A stretch of DNA of 64,000 nucleotides, from NCBI GenBank assembly GCA_902796595.1, contig CADBPM010000014.1:1-64000 (forward strand), in the 5' to 3' direction. The position numbers were made by a program, and so were the translations under genes. This document shows positions 7,459-16,119 of this stretch, piece by piece; the first letter of the stretch is position 1; each line of letters begins with the position of its first letter. Below the pieces are notes generated by a model. The model made no database searches and was not told the origin of the DNA. It saw only the letters and a list, made by a program, of their open reading frames with translations. This DNA is from an uncultured Lachnospiraceae bacterium. GTDB taxonomy: Bacteria; Bacillota; Clostridia; Lachnospirales; Lachnospiraceae.

Positions 7459-8340
7459 TTACACTGTGTGCTGTAATGTATCAAGGAACAATTGAGAAGC
7501 TTTGGAAAGCACCTGATACTTGTTATATATCACATGCCCGACAACCGGTTCTGTATCTTTAAGAGGGCGGAAGCAAATCTTATCATTGCCCTCGGTATTT
7601 ACTAAATAATCGAATGTAAAAGCGTAGCCTATACCTTCCTCCACCATAATGGATGCATTATAAATCAGGGAGAAGGTACTGACTATGTTCATTTTTTTAT
7701 CCGGCAGGCCAAGCCACTTAAGCTTGGCACCGGCGGGCTCATTCATCACCTGTCTTGACACCAGAATTGGCTTATCTATAAGATCCTGTTGAGTAACATA
7801 TTTCTTCTTTGCAAGAGGTGAATCTCTTCGCATCAGTATTCCCCATCTATCCATGGATGGAAGTTCTATAGAATTATATTTAGCTTTATCAAAATCATGG
7901 AAAATGAGACCATAATCCAGCACACCTCGCTCAAGACCTTCAAGAACGTCCATGTAATCACCACTTGATATATGTATATGAACATCGGGATGCTCCAGCA
8001 TAATCTCCTTTGTCGCTTTGGCAATATACTCAAAACATCTGGCCTCTCCAGCACCAATGTAAATATCCCCGGCAATTTCGTTTTCGGATGATCTGATATC
8101 TGTTTCGGTTTTATCGACTATATCTAAAATTTCAGCAGCCCTGCGACGAAGGAGCATTCCCTCTTTGGTCAGGGTTATCTTTCTATTTCCGCGGATAAAT
8201 AGTTTTTTGCCAAGCTCATCTTCTAAATCCATTAGTTGTCTGGAAAGTGTAGGTTGTGATACGTGCAAAGTCTCAGCAGCTGCAGAGATATTTTCCTCCC
8301 TGCATACTGCTAGAAAATATTTTAAAACTCGTAATTCCAT
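7459..8340 (-). CDS. LysR-family transcriptional regulator (second copy)
   Basis: Encodes 293 residues, the same length as the LysR at 2669-3550 and clearly a paralogue: KYFLAVCREENISAAAETLH followed by VSQPTLSRQLMDLEDELGKK in the HTH. The effector-binding half is more diverged. It is divergent from the DUF3737 gene. A TATTCA/TGAATA dyad sits in the shared promoter region. CGGGAG-type spacing is not seen, but AGGAGG lies just before the start on the minus strand. Target unknown; the flanking redox cluster and DUF3737 are candidates. Confidence 0.9.
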   Translation of the reverse strand: MELRVLKYFLAVCREENISAAAETLHVSQPTLSRQLMDLEDELGKKLFIRGNRKITLTKEGMLLRRRAAEILDIVDKTETDIRSSENEIAGDIYIGAGEARCFEYIAKATKEIMLEHPDVHIHISSGDYMDVLEGLERGVLDYGLIFHDFDKAKYNSIELPSMDRWGILMRRDSPLAKKKYVTQQDLIDKPILVSRQVMNEPAGAKLKWLGLPDKKMNIVSTFSLIYNASIMVEEGIGYAFTFDYLVNTEGNDKICFRPLKDTEPVVGHVIYNKYQVLSKASQLFLDTLQHTV

Positions 8341-8355
8341 GACTTTACCTCCTAC

Positions 8356-8385
8356 TATTCAAAAAATGAATACATAACTATTATA
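8356..8385 (-). promoter_or_regulatory. LysR promoter -10 and palindromic operator candidate
   Basis: TATTCA-AAAAA-TGAATA at 8356-8372 is a perfect dyad with a five-base spacer, using the same half-site as the dyad at 3629-3645 but in the opposite order. TATAAT on the minus strand at 8380-8385 is a good -10 for the LysR gene, so the dyad would lie at the start of its transcript. Confidence 0.45.
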
Positions 8386-8474
8386 CATAAGCATTGGATA
8401 TATTGAAAGAGGCGGTATATATTAAAAGTGTAAGGATAAAAAGCAGATTTGGATTGAAGTTAGGAGTTGATGAA

Positions 8475-9323
8475 ATGACAATAATAAAGAATAAAACAAT
8501 GGATGAAGAGCGTGCTCTTTATGGTTCAAAAGACATCGTGATTGAAGATAGTGCCTTTGATGGTCTTGCTGATGGCGAGAGTGCCATCAAGGAGTGCGGC
8601 AACGTTACAGCAAATAGAGTTTTCTTTAATTTAAGATATCCGGGCTGGCATGTGCATGGACTTAAGATTATTGATTCCGAGATGACAGATAAGTGCAGAG
8701 CATCTCTTTGGTATTCAGACCACATCGAAATTTCAGGAACAAAGATGCATGGCATCAAGGCTCTTAGGGAGTGCAGTGGTGTAACAATTTCAGATTCAGA
8801 TATTATATCCCCTGAGTTTGGCTGGTCAGTAAGAGGACTTCATATCAAGGACAGCAAGGCTGAGAGCGAATACTTCATGATGAGATCGTCTGATCTCGTC
8901 TTTGAAAATGTAGAGTTTAAGGGTAAGTATTCTTTCCAGTATGTAAAGAATGCAGAGATTACAGGCTGTAATTTTGATACAAAGGATGCTTTCTGGCATT
9001 CGGAGAATATAACAGTAAGAGATAGTGTGATAAAGGGTGAATACCTTGCATGGTATTCAAAGAATCTGACTCTTATCAACTGCACAATTATTGGCACACA
9101 ACCATTTTGTTATTGTGAAGGACTTAGGCTTATTAAATGCAAGATGATTGATACAGATCTTTGTTTTGAGAGATCAGAGGTGGAGGCAGAAATCATTACA
9201 CCTGTTTTAAGTATCAAAAATCCATTATCGGGTAACATTAAAGTACCAGCTGTAAATGAGATTATCAGAGATATACCTGAGTCAAAGGGAGAGATAGTTA
9301 TCACGGATGCGCAGGTAGCGTAA
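8475..9323 (+). CDS. DUF3737 family protein (parallel beta-helix-like)
   Basis: Encodes 282 residues built of repeated short strands (GLKIIDSEM, HIEISGTKMHG, GVTISDSDI, NITVRDSVI, NLTLINCTI), the look of a right-handed beta-helix. The start MTIIKNKTMDEERALYGSKD is the family N-terminus. The frame runs back to 8394, but AGGAG lies nine bases before the ATG at 8475. No signal peptide. Function unknown in the family. Often found near LysR regulators, as here. Confidence 0.85.
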   Translation: MTIIKNKTMDEERALYGSKDIVIEDSAFDGLADGESAIKECGNVTANRVFFNLRYPGWHVHGLKIIDSEMTDKCRASLWYSDHIEISGTKMHGIKALRECSGVTISDSDIISPEFGWSVRGLHIKDSKAESEYFMMRSSDLVFENVEFKGKYSFQYVKNAEITGCNFDTKDAFWHSENITVRDSVIKGEYLAWYSKNLTLINCTIIGTQPFCYCEGLRLIKCKMIDTDLCFERSEVEAEIITPVLSIKNPLSGNIKVPAVNEIIRDIPESKGEIVITDAQVA

Positions 9324-9355
9324 AAGTGACAGAAAGTTGCAAGATAATGATATTA

Positions 9356-9391
9356 TTAAGTCGGTGGCAAAAATATCTGCCACCGACTTAA
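9356..9391. terminator. Bidirectional Rho-independent terminator
   Basis: A 14-bp perfect stem (TTAAGTCGGTGGCA / TGCCACCGACTTAA) with an eight-base loop lies between the converging DUF3737 and DUF4867 genes. The arm AAGTCGGTGGCA recurs in the terminator at 53869-53908. Confidence 0.85.
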
Positions 9392-9396
9392 TGAAT

Positions 9397-10035
9397 TTAT
9401 ATGATCCCTGCGATATCTATATTTTCACCTGTGATACCTGTATAGGCTCCGTCTGAGGATTCGGGAGCGTCCTTGTGTGCGATGAGCCACTTGTTTGTCA
9501 TTCTTAAGAGTTTATCTTCCTTGCAGCCAGAGGTAAGGCTTTCTGGTACACCTACATTGGTTCCCTCAGGCAGGGCAACCATTACACGGAAGCCTTCATT
9601 CTTTGATGCCTGGCATGGAGCATAGTGAAGTGATGTTGAATAGACTTCGATGAGAACTCCGGCAGGTACCTTGAAGGCTTTTGTTACTGAACTGTCTATT
9701 TTTCCATCTTTGATCTCATGTTCTTTTGCAAGAAGAAGGATGAAATCTGTAGTTCCAAGGTTAAATTCACTGCTTCTATGGTATTCAAAGCAGTTTAATT
9801 TTGTGTTATGTCCGTTGCACCAGCCAAACTGAACGGGAAGTCCCCCGAACAGGCTTTTGCCGACTTCTCCTGCACATGGAAGGGTCTGGAGAGCCTTTTC
9901 ACAAGGAACATAATCGGTGCCATCAGGACAAGGTGTATGTTCGTTAAGGGCATCTACAAAAGGTTTGGTGTCTATACCTTCTACAATTCTGCCGTATTCG
10001 GCAAACTCAGCGTCATAAATACTATAAATTTTCAT
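9397..10035 (-). CDS. DUF4867 family protein
   Basis: Encodes 212 residues, soluble, with a cupin-like metabolic-enzyme look. Markers are KIYSIYDAEFAEYGRIVEGI at the start, GGLPVQFGWCNGHNTKLNCF, EYHRSSE and the later FKVPAGVLIEVYSTSLHYAP. The WCNGHN...EYH...LHYAPC set of His, Glu and Cys residues could bind metal as in a sugar isomerase cupin; this is inference. Known members occur near sugar metabolism genes. It has its own promoter (10072-10100). Confidence 0.75.
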   Translation of the reverse strand: MKIYSIYDAEFAEYGRIVEGIDTKPFVDALNEHTPCPDGTDYVPCEKALQTLPCAGEVGKSLFGGLPVQFGWCNGHNTKLNCFEYHRSSEFNLGTTDFILLLAKEHEIKDGKIDSSVTKAFKVPAGVLIEVYSTSLHYAPCQASKNEGFRVMVALPEGTNVGVPESLTSGCKEDKLLRMTNKWLIAHKDAPESSDGAYTGITGENIDIAGII

Positions 10036-10071
10036 TTTTAAAATACTCCTATGTGGGTTATATTTGTCATT

Positions 10072-10100
10072 ACTTTAATGCTAACACAGAGTAAAGTCAA
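10072..10100 (-). promoter_or_regulatory. Sigma-A promoter for the DUF4867 gene
   Basis: On the minus strand TTGACT (10095-10100), 17 bases, then TAAAGT (10072-10077), about 37 bases before the ATG. Confidence 0.65.
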
Positions 10101-10196
10101 CCGTCATTTTACAACAAGAAGATGGTTAAAATGATATCCGCAAGATTTGATTTTTTATATAGCAAAAAATGACGATTAAATGTATACATCATTGCG

Positions 10197-10225
10197 TTGA
10201 CACGTCAATAATGTAGTTGTAAGAT
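10197..10225 (+). promoter_or_regulatory. Sigma-A promoter for cysK-xylB
   Basis: TTGACA (10197-10202), 17-base spacer, TAAGAT (10220-10225). TTGAC-AC-GTCAA at 10197-10208 is a short dyad lying on the -35 box and could be an operator. Confidence 0.7.
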
Positions 10226-10229
10226 AAGT

Positions 10230-10292
10230 GAGGCATCACGCTGTGATGTCTCGCAGCCCCGGACATCGCATTAGACGATTATAAATGTCTGG
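10230..10292 (+). promoter_or_regulatory. Structured 5' leader of cysK
   Basis: Just after the expected transcription start are two adjacent hairpins. The first is GAGGCATCAC/GTGATGTCTC with a three-base loop (10230-10252). The second is CCGGACAT/ATGTCTGG with an 18-base loop (10259-10292). Neither is followed by a T run. No T-box or SAM-riboswitch consensus is visible. A regulatory role is possible but unproven. Confidence 0.4.
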
Positions 10293-10317
10293 AGTATCAA
10301 AAAAGGAAAGGAATGTC

Positions 10318-11244
10318 ATGAGTAAAGTATATACATCGGTGGATGAGCTTATAGGCGGCACACCACTTTTGGAACTTTGCCATATTGAGAAAAAGTTTGG
10401 ACTTAAGGCAAAAATACTTGCAAAGTTAGAGTATTTCAACCCGACTGGTTCTGCAAAGGACAGGGCAGCAAAAGAGATGCTTGATGATGCCGAAAGAAAA
10501 GGCATTCTTAAAAAGAACAGTGTGATAATAGAGCCTACAAGCGGCAATACCGGAATAGGACTTGCAAGCGTTGCAGTGTCAAGAGGTTATAGGGTGATCA
10601 TTGTCATGCCTGAAACCATGAGTGAAGAGCGAAGAAAACTCATGAAGGCTTATGGAGCCGAACTTGTGCTTACAGAAGGGGCAAGGGGCATGACCGGAGC
10701 CATAGAAAAGGCGGATGAACTTGCAAAAGAATATCCGGATTCATTTATACCGGGACAGTTTGACAATCCTGCAAATGCTATGGCGCATAAGCTTACGACA
10801 GGTCCGGAGATCTGGAAGGATACCGAGGGGAGAGTGGACTGCTTTATTGCCAGTGTTGGAACCGGCGGTACTATAACAGGAACAGGGGAGTATCTTAAGG
10901 AGCAGAACCCTGATATAAAAGTAATAGCAGTAGAGCCTGCCACGTCTCCTGTGTTGTCAAAGGGCACAGCAGGTACGCATAAGATTCAGGGGATCGGCGC
11001 TGGTTTTGTACCTAAAGTTTTAAATACAAAGATCTATGATGAAGTGATCGCAGTTGAAAATGAGGCTGCTTTTGAATACGGAAGACTTGTGGGTAAAACA
11101 GAGGGTGTTCTTGCAGGCATTTCTTCGGGGGCTGCGCTTGCAGCTGCAATAGAAGTTGCAAAAAGACCGGAGTATGAGGGAAAGACTATATTGGTTCTTT
11201 TCCCTGATGGCGGCGACAGGTATCTTTCAACACCGTTGTTTTAA
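10318..11244 (+). CDS. cysK: Cysteine synthase (O-acetylserine sulfhydrylase)
   Basis: Encodes 308 residues, the usual CysK length. It makes L-cysteine from O-acetylserine and sulfide with PLP. The Schiff-base Lys47 lies in NPTGSAKDRAA, the substrate loop is PTSGNTGIGLA, the PLP-phosphate loop is GTGGTITGTGEYL, and GISSGAAL follows. The in-frame ATG at 10285 lies upstream of the natural N-terminus; AGGAAAGGA before 10318 supports the later start. xylB follows 25 bases later, an unusual pairing probably due to co-transcription only. Confidence 0.93.
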   Translation: MSKVYTSVDELIGGTPLLELCHIEKKFGLKAKILAKLEYFNPTGSAKDRAAKEMLDDAERKGILKKNSVIIEPTSGNTGIGLASVAVSRGYRVIIVMPETMSEERRKLMKAYGAELVLTEGARGMTGAIEKADELAKEYPDSFIPGQFDNPANAMAHKLTTGPEIWKDTEGRVDCFIASVGTGGTITGTGEYLKEQNPDIKVIAVEPATSPVLSKGTAGTHKIQGIGAGFVPKVLNTKIYDEVIAVENEAAFEYGRLVGKTEGVLAGISSGAALAAAIEVAKRPEYEGKTILVLFPDGGDRYLSTPLF

Positions 11245-11269
11245 CAAATATATCAGGAGGAACAAAGTA

Positions 11270-12739
11270 ATGTATCACATAGGGGTGGATTTAGGAACAA
11301 GTGCAGTAAAGCTTCTTCTTATGAAGGGTGACGGAACTATCGTAAATATCGTATCAAAGGAATATCCTTTAAGTTTTCCAAAACCTGGTTGGTCTGAGCA
11401 GAATCCGGATGACTGGATCAAGGCGGTAAAAGAGGGAATCAAAGAGCTTACAGCAGGGATAGATACGAATGAGGTTGCCGGTATCGGCGCAGGCGGTCAG
11501 ATGCATGGTCTTGTAATCCTTGACAAGGACGATAATGTAATAAGACCTGCTATTCTCTGGAATGACGGCAGAACTGGCGAGGAGACAGAATATCTTAATA
11601 ATGTCATCGGCACAGATAAGCTTGTTGAATATACAGGAAATATTGCATTTGCAGGCTTTACAGCTCCAAAGTTACTCTGGCTTAAAAAGCATGAGCCTGA
11701 AAATTTCAACCGTATAGCAAAGGTGATGCTTCCTAAGGACTATGTAAACTACAGACTTACAGGTGTGCATTGTACTGATTATTCTGATGCTTCGGGAATG
11801 CTGCTTCTTGATGTATCTGCAAAGAAGTGGAGCGTTGAAATGCTTGATATCTGTGGCATAAATGAATCACAGATGCCAAAGCTTTATGAAAGTTTTGATG
11901 TGGTAGGAACCCTTACTTCTGATGCTGCAAAGAGTCTCGGACTTCCGGAAAGTGTAAAGGTTGTTGCAGGAGCAGGTGATAATGCAGCAGCAGCAATCGG
12001 TACAGGTACAGTGGGAGAGGGTGCTTGCAATATTTCACTTGGTACAAGCGGAACGATATTTATTTCAAGTGAGTCCTTTAAGACAAGCGGAAGCGCACTC
12101 CACGCATTTGCACATGCAGATGGCGCTTATCATCTTATGGGATGCATGCTTTCTGCTGCATCATGCAATAAATGGTGGATGGACGAGATCATCCGTACAA
12201 AGGATTATGCAGGTGAGCAGACAGGCATAAAGGATGAAAAGCTGGGCAAAAACCATGTATTTTATCTTCCTTATCTTATGGGCGAAAGAGCTCCTCATAA
12301 TGATCCGGGGGCACGCAGTTCATTTATCGGAATGACAATGGATACAAGCCGCGAGGATATGACACAGGCTGTTCTTGAAGGTGTTGCATTCGGCATGAGA
12401 GACAGTCTTGAAGCAGCAAAGAAGCTTGGTATAAATGTAAAGACAAGCATGATCTGTGGTGGCGGTGCCAAGAGTCCTCTTTGGAAGAAGATATTTGCAA
12501 ATGTGCTGAATATCGAGCTTACTGTTCCTGAAACAGAGCAGGGTCCTGGATATGGCGGAGCTATCCTTTCTGCCGTAGGATGTGGTGAATACAAGGACGT
12601 AAGAGAGGCAACAGAAAAGCTTGTAAAGAAGACAGAGACTATAAAGCCAGAGCCGGAGCTTGCTGCTCTTTATGAAGAACGCTACAAGGTATATACAAAG
12701 CTTTATCCTGCTCTTAAGGATATATTTAAGGAGCTTTAA
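11270..12739 (+). CDS. xylB: Xylulokinase
   Basis: Encodes 489 residues of the FGGY carbohydrate kinase family. HIGVDLGTSAVKLLLM is the first ATP-binding strand pair, followed by PGWSEQNPDDW and IGAGGQMHGLVILD (the xylulokinase GQMHG motif). In the C-terminal half come GAGDNAAAAIGTG and GGGAKSPLWKKIFANV. It phosphorylates D-xylulose to xylulose 5-phosphate. AGGAGGAAC lies before the ATG at 11270; the longer frame from 11156 overlaps cysK and is rejected. Xylose isomerase is not in the window, but a GH31 enzyme at 40554 could supply xylose. Confidence 0.92.
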   Translation: MYHIGVDLGTSAVKLLLMKGDGTIVNIVSKEYPLSFPKPGWSEQNPDDWIKAVKEGIKELTAGIDTNEVAGIGAGGQMHGLVILDKDDNVIRPAILWNDGRTGEETEYLNNVIGTDKLVEYTGNIAFAGFTAPKLLWLKKHEPENFNRIAKVMLPKDYVNYRLTGVHCTDYSDASGMLLLDVSAKKWSVEMLDICGINESQMPKLYESFDVVGTLTSDAAKSLGLPESVKVVAGAGDNAAAAIGTGTVGEGACNISLGTSGTIFISSESFKTSGSALHAFAHADGAYHLMGCMLSAASCNKWWMDEIIRTKDYAGEQTGIKDEKLGKNHVFYLPYLMGERAPHNDPGARSSFIGMTMDTSREDMTQAVLEGVAFGMRDSLEAAKKLGINVKTSMICGGGAKSPLWKKIFANVLNIELTVPETEQGPGYGGAILSAVGCGEYKDVREATEKLVKKTETIKPEPELAALYEERYKVYTKLYPALKDIFKEL

Positions 12740-12756
12740 ATATACCGTCGCCGAGA

Positions 12757-12792
12757 ATTAATGCTGGATAGAGCAAGCTCTATCCGCAATTA
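12757..12792 (+). terminator. Terminator-like hairpin after xylB
   Basis: GGATAGAGC-AA-GCTCTATCC (12766-12785) is a perfect stem extended by A/T pairs on both sides and followed by ATTATTTTC. Confidence 0.65.
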
Positions 12793-12808
12793 TTTTCTTC
12801 GCTTACTA

Positions 12809-12856
12809 TAAAAAACACGTTTTCATGATGATATTTTCATGAAAACGTGTTTTTAT
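12809..12856. terminator. Bidirectional terminator between xylB and the sugar-binding protein gene
   Basis: AAAAACACGTTTTCATGA pairs perfectly with TCATGAAAACGTGTTTTT around a short loop, giving A and T tracts on both sides between two converging genes. Confidence 0.85.
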
Positions 12857-12869
12857 TTACAAAGATTTA

Positions 12870-13898
12870 TCAGTATTTATCTACATTGCTTGAATCTACC
12901 GGTTCAAATGGAACCCAGATATAGCATTTATCTTTGCTGGCACCGGTTATGGTTGAAATGCTCTTCTTGTTGCCAAGGGTTACGGCCGCCTGAACAGCTC
13001 TGGCACCCTGCATAGATGCATTCTGAAGTACGGTAAACTGCATTTCACCTGCCTTTATGGAAGCACAGGCATCTGCTGTCGCGTCAACTCCTACAACAGG
13101 AATCGTGCTAAGACTTAAGCCGTGAGCTTTCATAGACTCAACAGCACCGATCGCCATGGAATCATTATTTGAAAATACAGCATTTACGGTCTGTCCGGTC
13201 TTGAAAAATGCATCCATCATTTCTCTGCCGTTTTCAGGACTCCATGAACTGCCGTAATCTGAAAATACGATCGTATAATCAACTCCTGCTGCCTTAAGCG
13301 CCGTTTTTACTGCACTTGTACGCTGTGTTGCACCTGAATGTCCGCGTTCACCCTTGAGGATGATGATGTTCATGCTCTTAGGATTGTTCAGCTTTTTAAG
13401 GACATATTCAACCTGCATTTTTCCGGCATCATATTCATTTGAACCTACATATATATCCTTGTCTTTTTTGAGAACTGAACTTTCTGGAGCACTGTTTATA
13501 AATATAACAGGAAGATTTGTGGCTGTTGCCATCTGCAGTGCTGTCTGGGCATCCGCAAGTCTTACGATTATTGCCTTGTATCCGTTTGCCTCAGCTTCTT
13601 TTATGTCTTTAAGCTGTACTTTTGTATCGTTATTGCAAAGTTTTGTATCAAGGCTTACGTTGCAGCTTTTGGCGGCGGTTTCGACGGATTCTGCAAGCTT
13701 TGCTCTGAAGGTATCATCTCTGTCAGTCAGACTGAAAAGAACCTTTATACCGTTGCCGTTAATTTTTGCATCTTCTTCTGTATTGGCACTTGTACTGTCT
13801 GTGGAAGCTTCCTTTTTAGCACCGCAGCCTGCAAGTAAAGAAACACTAAGAGTGCAGGTAAGTGCAAGCACTCCGAGTTTTTTTATGAATTTATTCAC
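12870..13898 (-). CDS. Sugar-binding lipoprotein (Peripla_BP_4 type)
   Basis: Encodes 342 residues. A lipoprotein signal peptide ends in VSLLAGC (about residue 25). The mature protein is a LacI-like type-1 periplasmic binding protein of the galactose/ribose class: VLFSLTDRDDTFRAKLAESV, then AIIVRLADAQTA, GSNEYDAGKMQVEYV, VFSNNDSMAIGAVESMKA and a final VPFEPVD. A GTG at 13898 is preceded by GAGAGGTG, and I choose it over the in-frame GTG at 13907. No ABC permease is adjacent. It lies 14 bases after the chemoreceptor gene, so it may serve as the receptor's ligand-binding partner. Confidence 0.85.
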   Translation of the reverse strand: MNKFIKKLGVLALTCTLSVSLLAGCGAKKEASTDSTSANTEEDAKINGNGIKVLFSLTDRDDTFRAKLAESVETAAKSCNVSLDTKLCNNDTKVQLKDIKEAEANGYKAIIVRLADAQTALQMATATNLPVIFINSAPESSVLKKDKDIYVGSNEYDAGKMQVEYVLKKLNNPKSMNIIILKGERGHSGATQRTSAVKTALKAAGVDYTIVFSDYGSSWSPENGREMMDAFFKTGQTVNAVFSNNDSMAIGAVESMKAHGLSLSTIPVVGVDATADACASIKAGEMQFTVLQNASMQGARAVQAAVTLGNKKSISTITGASKDKCYIWVPFEPVDSSNVDKY

Positions 13899-13912
13899 GC
13901 AAATCACCTCTC

Positions 13913-15919
13913 TCAGATCTTAAATTTCTGTACATAGCCAGTGAGTGTATTTGAGGTCTCTGCAAGATCTCTTGCGCTGGCAGAAACTTCCTTTGCACTG
14001 TCGGCGATATTCTTTGCCTGCTCTACCATATTTTCACTTGTGGTCTGGATTTCATCTGCACTGGCAGCCTGCTCCTCAGAGATGGCAGCTACATTTGTGG
14101 CAACACTGTCAACCTTTGAGATATTTTCTTCGACTTCGGCAACCTGATCGTTTGTAGTCATTATGTTCTCATAAATCTTATCAAAGGTCTTTATTGCTGC
14201 TTCTATCCTTATTGCGTTTTCTTTTATGCTTTCTGAGCTGCTGCCTGCCTTTTCAACTGCTTCAGCGATAAGAGAATTGACTTCTTCAATAAGACGGCCT
14301 ATGTTTTGGGCACTCTCATTTGAGTTGTTTGCAAGCTTACCGATCTCATCTGCAACAACTGCAAATCCCCTTCCGGCTTCGCCAGCTCTTGCGGCTTCGA
14401 TAGATGCATTGAGTGAGAGAAGATTTGTTTCTTCTGCAATGTCGCTTATAAGGCTTACAATGTTTGTTATCTTCTCTGAAGCTTCTCCGACCTTGTTTAT
14501 AGAATTTACAAGGTCATCATTGGACTGCTGGATACCTGTCATTGCACTTGAAAGATGCTTCATGTCTTCTCGTCCTGAAGCAGATATATTGACAGTTTCC
14601 GTCATGCTTTCGCTTGCGGCAGCAGTATTTTCTTTTGTATCGGAAACGACACCTGCAAGGGTCGTTGCATTCTGGGCAATCTCATTTACAGCAAGAGCAA
14701 GCTCGTTTACTGTCTCATTGAGCTGCTTCATGGCTTCTGACTGAGCCTCGCTCGCAGAGGTCATAAGGTTTGCAACATCAGATGAGCTGTCTGATTCCTG
14801 ACTGAGCCTGTCGGATTCATTGCTGATAGCAGAGATCATATTTCGCATGCTTCCGACGAAACTGTTGACTTCGTCTGCCATAACGCCGATCTCATCATTG
14901 CTGCTTGCAGCCACTTTTACTGTAAAGTTGCCGGATGACATATCGACTATGTTCTTTGTAAGACCTGCAAGAGGGTTGATCGTTCTGTTGATGACAAGAA
15001 CAACGATAAGGGCAATGATAAGTGCTGCGATAATACCTATTACAAAGAGCAGATTTGAAAACTTGTTGACATCTGAAAGGATTATTCCTGTAGGAACCTG
15101 TGAGACAAGTATCCAGTCGGTAGCACTGATATTTGCAAAGGCAACCCAGTTGCCTGCGATAGTCTTCTGACTGTAATCCTGTTCGGCAATTGCTTTGGCA
15201 GTTGCGGCAAGAACGGGGTCTGCTGAATCAGGGGAAATCTGTGTTGAAACGAGTTCGGCGTCTCTGTGGGCAAGTATAGTATTTGTCTTTGTATCTATGA
15301 GAAATGAGCTGGCTCCGTCCATGTTTACATTGGAGTTGACCATGATGCTTACCTGATCGAGCGGCACATTGGCACCGATCACCCACACGTCTTTACTGTC
15401 GATATTTATAGTACCTGTGGCAGAAACAACATAATTGCCGTTGTTATCCTGATGGGCGGCACCGTAATCTATGTTGAGTCTGGTCATACCTTCTTTAAAC
15501 CATGTTGACTGAACTATGCCGGTCTGATTAAGGTTTGACTGGCTTGCCCTGTAGAACATACCGCTTTTTGTGGCAACAAAGATGCCATCCGGAGCATATT
15601 TGTTGTAATCATAGTAAGCGTCGAGGAGCATCTGGAGTGATTCGGGATCGGTTCCTTCGACTTCGATCGTATGCTTTACAGATGAAAATGTCTCGAGATT
15701 TTTGTCAAGCCATGATTCTATAGATGTTTTCTGACTTGTGACTGATGAATTTAAGAGGCTTTCAGCCATCTGTGTCATGTACTTTCTTGAAAAGTAGCTT
15801 GCAAGAAGAATGATCACGAGGATAGATATGAAAATTATCGGCATAATCGTGATAAGAAGTTTGTTACGGATCCTGCCTGTCTTTTTTGGGGCAGAGGACC
15901 GGGAAGTGGAAACGGACAT
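13913..15919 (-). CDS. Methyl-accepting chemotaxis protein with dCache-like sensor
   Basis: Encodes 668 residues. A first membrane helix lies at about 18-42, and an extracellular Cache-type domain of about 230 residues ([29 protein letters not shown]) is followed by a second helix near 285-310. HAMP comes next, then the long cytoplasmic coiled coil with the signalling tip [20 protein letters not shown] then [10 protein letters not shown]. An in-frame ATG at 15937 exists, but GGAGG ten bases before 15919 favours the later one. It forms a two-gene unit with the sugar-binding lipoprotein. Confidence 0.9.
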   Translation of the reverse strand: MSVSTSRSSAPKKTGRIRNKLLITIMPIIFISILVIILLASYFSRKYMTQMAESLLNSSVTSQKTSIESWLDKNLETFSSVKHTIEVEGTDPESLQMLLDAYYDYNKYAPDGIFVATKSGMFYRASQSNLNQTGIVQSTWFKEGMTRLNIDYGAAHQDNNGNYVVSATGTINIDSKDVWVIGANVPLDQVSIMVNSNVNMDGASSFLIDTKTNTILAHRDAELVSTQISPDSADPVLAATAKAIAEQDYSQKTIAGNWVAFANISATDWILVSQVPTGIILSDVNKFSNLLFVIGIIAALIIALIVVLVINRTINPLAGLTKNIVDMSSGNFTVKVAASSNDEIGVMADEVNSFVGSMRNMISAISNESDRLSQESDSSSDVANLMTSASEAQSEAMKQLNETVNELALAVNEIAQNATTLAGVVSDTKENTAAASESMTETVNISASGREDMKHLSSAMTGIQQSNDDLVNSINKVGEASEKITNIVSLISDIAEETNLLSLNASIEAARAGEAGRGFAVVADEIGKLANNSNESAQNIGRLIEEVNSLIAEAVEKAGSSSESIKENAIRIEAAIKTFDKIYENIMTTNDQVAEVEENISKVDSVATNVAAISEEQAASADEIQTTSENMVEQAKNIADSAKEVSASARDLAETSNTLTGYVQKFKI

Positions 15920-16076
15920 TAGTGTGTGAACCTCCATTTTGACTGTTTGTGCGGGGTATAAATTCTCAAATCATTGCGAAAGCACATGATTGGGACTTCT
16001 GCCCCTTTTATCATACTATACTATGTTTTAAGAAAATTGAAAAGTATTTTTTTTTCTTTATTGTAAATGGTTTATG

Positions 16077-16085
16077 TGGTATCAT
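16077..16085 (+). promoter_or_regulatory. Extended -10 promoter candidate for pncB
   Basis: TGG-TATCAT about 35 bases before the ATG, without a clear -35 box. Confidence 0.4.
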
Positions 16086-16119
16086 AGATTAACAATGGCT
16101 TTTTTAGAAAGGACTGAAA

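Noticed and set aside
14226..14744. 172-codon open frame opposite the chemoreceptor gene
   Set aside because: Shadow of the repetitive Ala/Ser-rich signalling coiled coil; the minus-strand gene has every expected motif.
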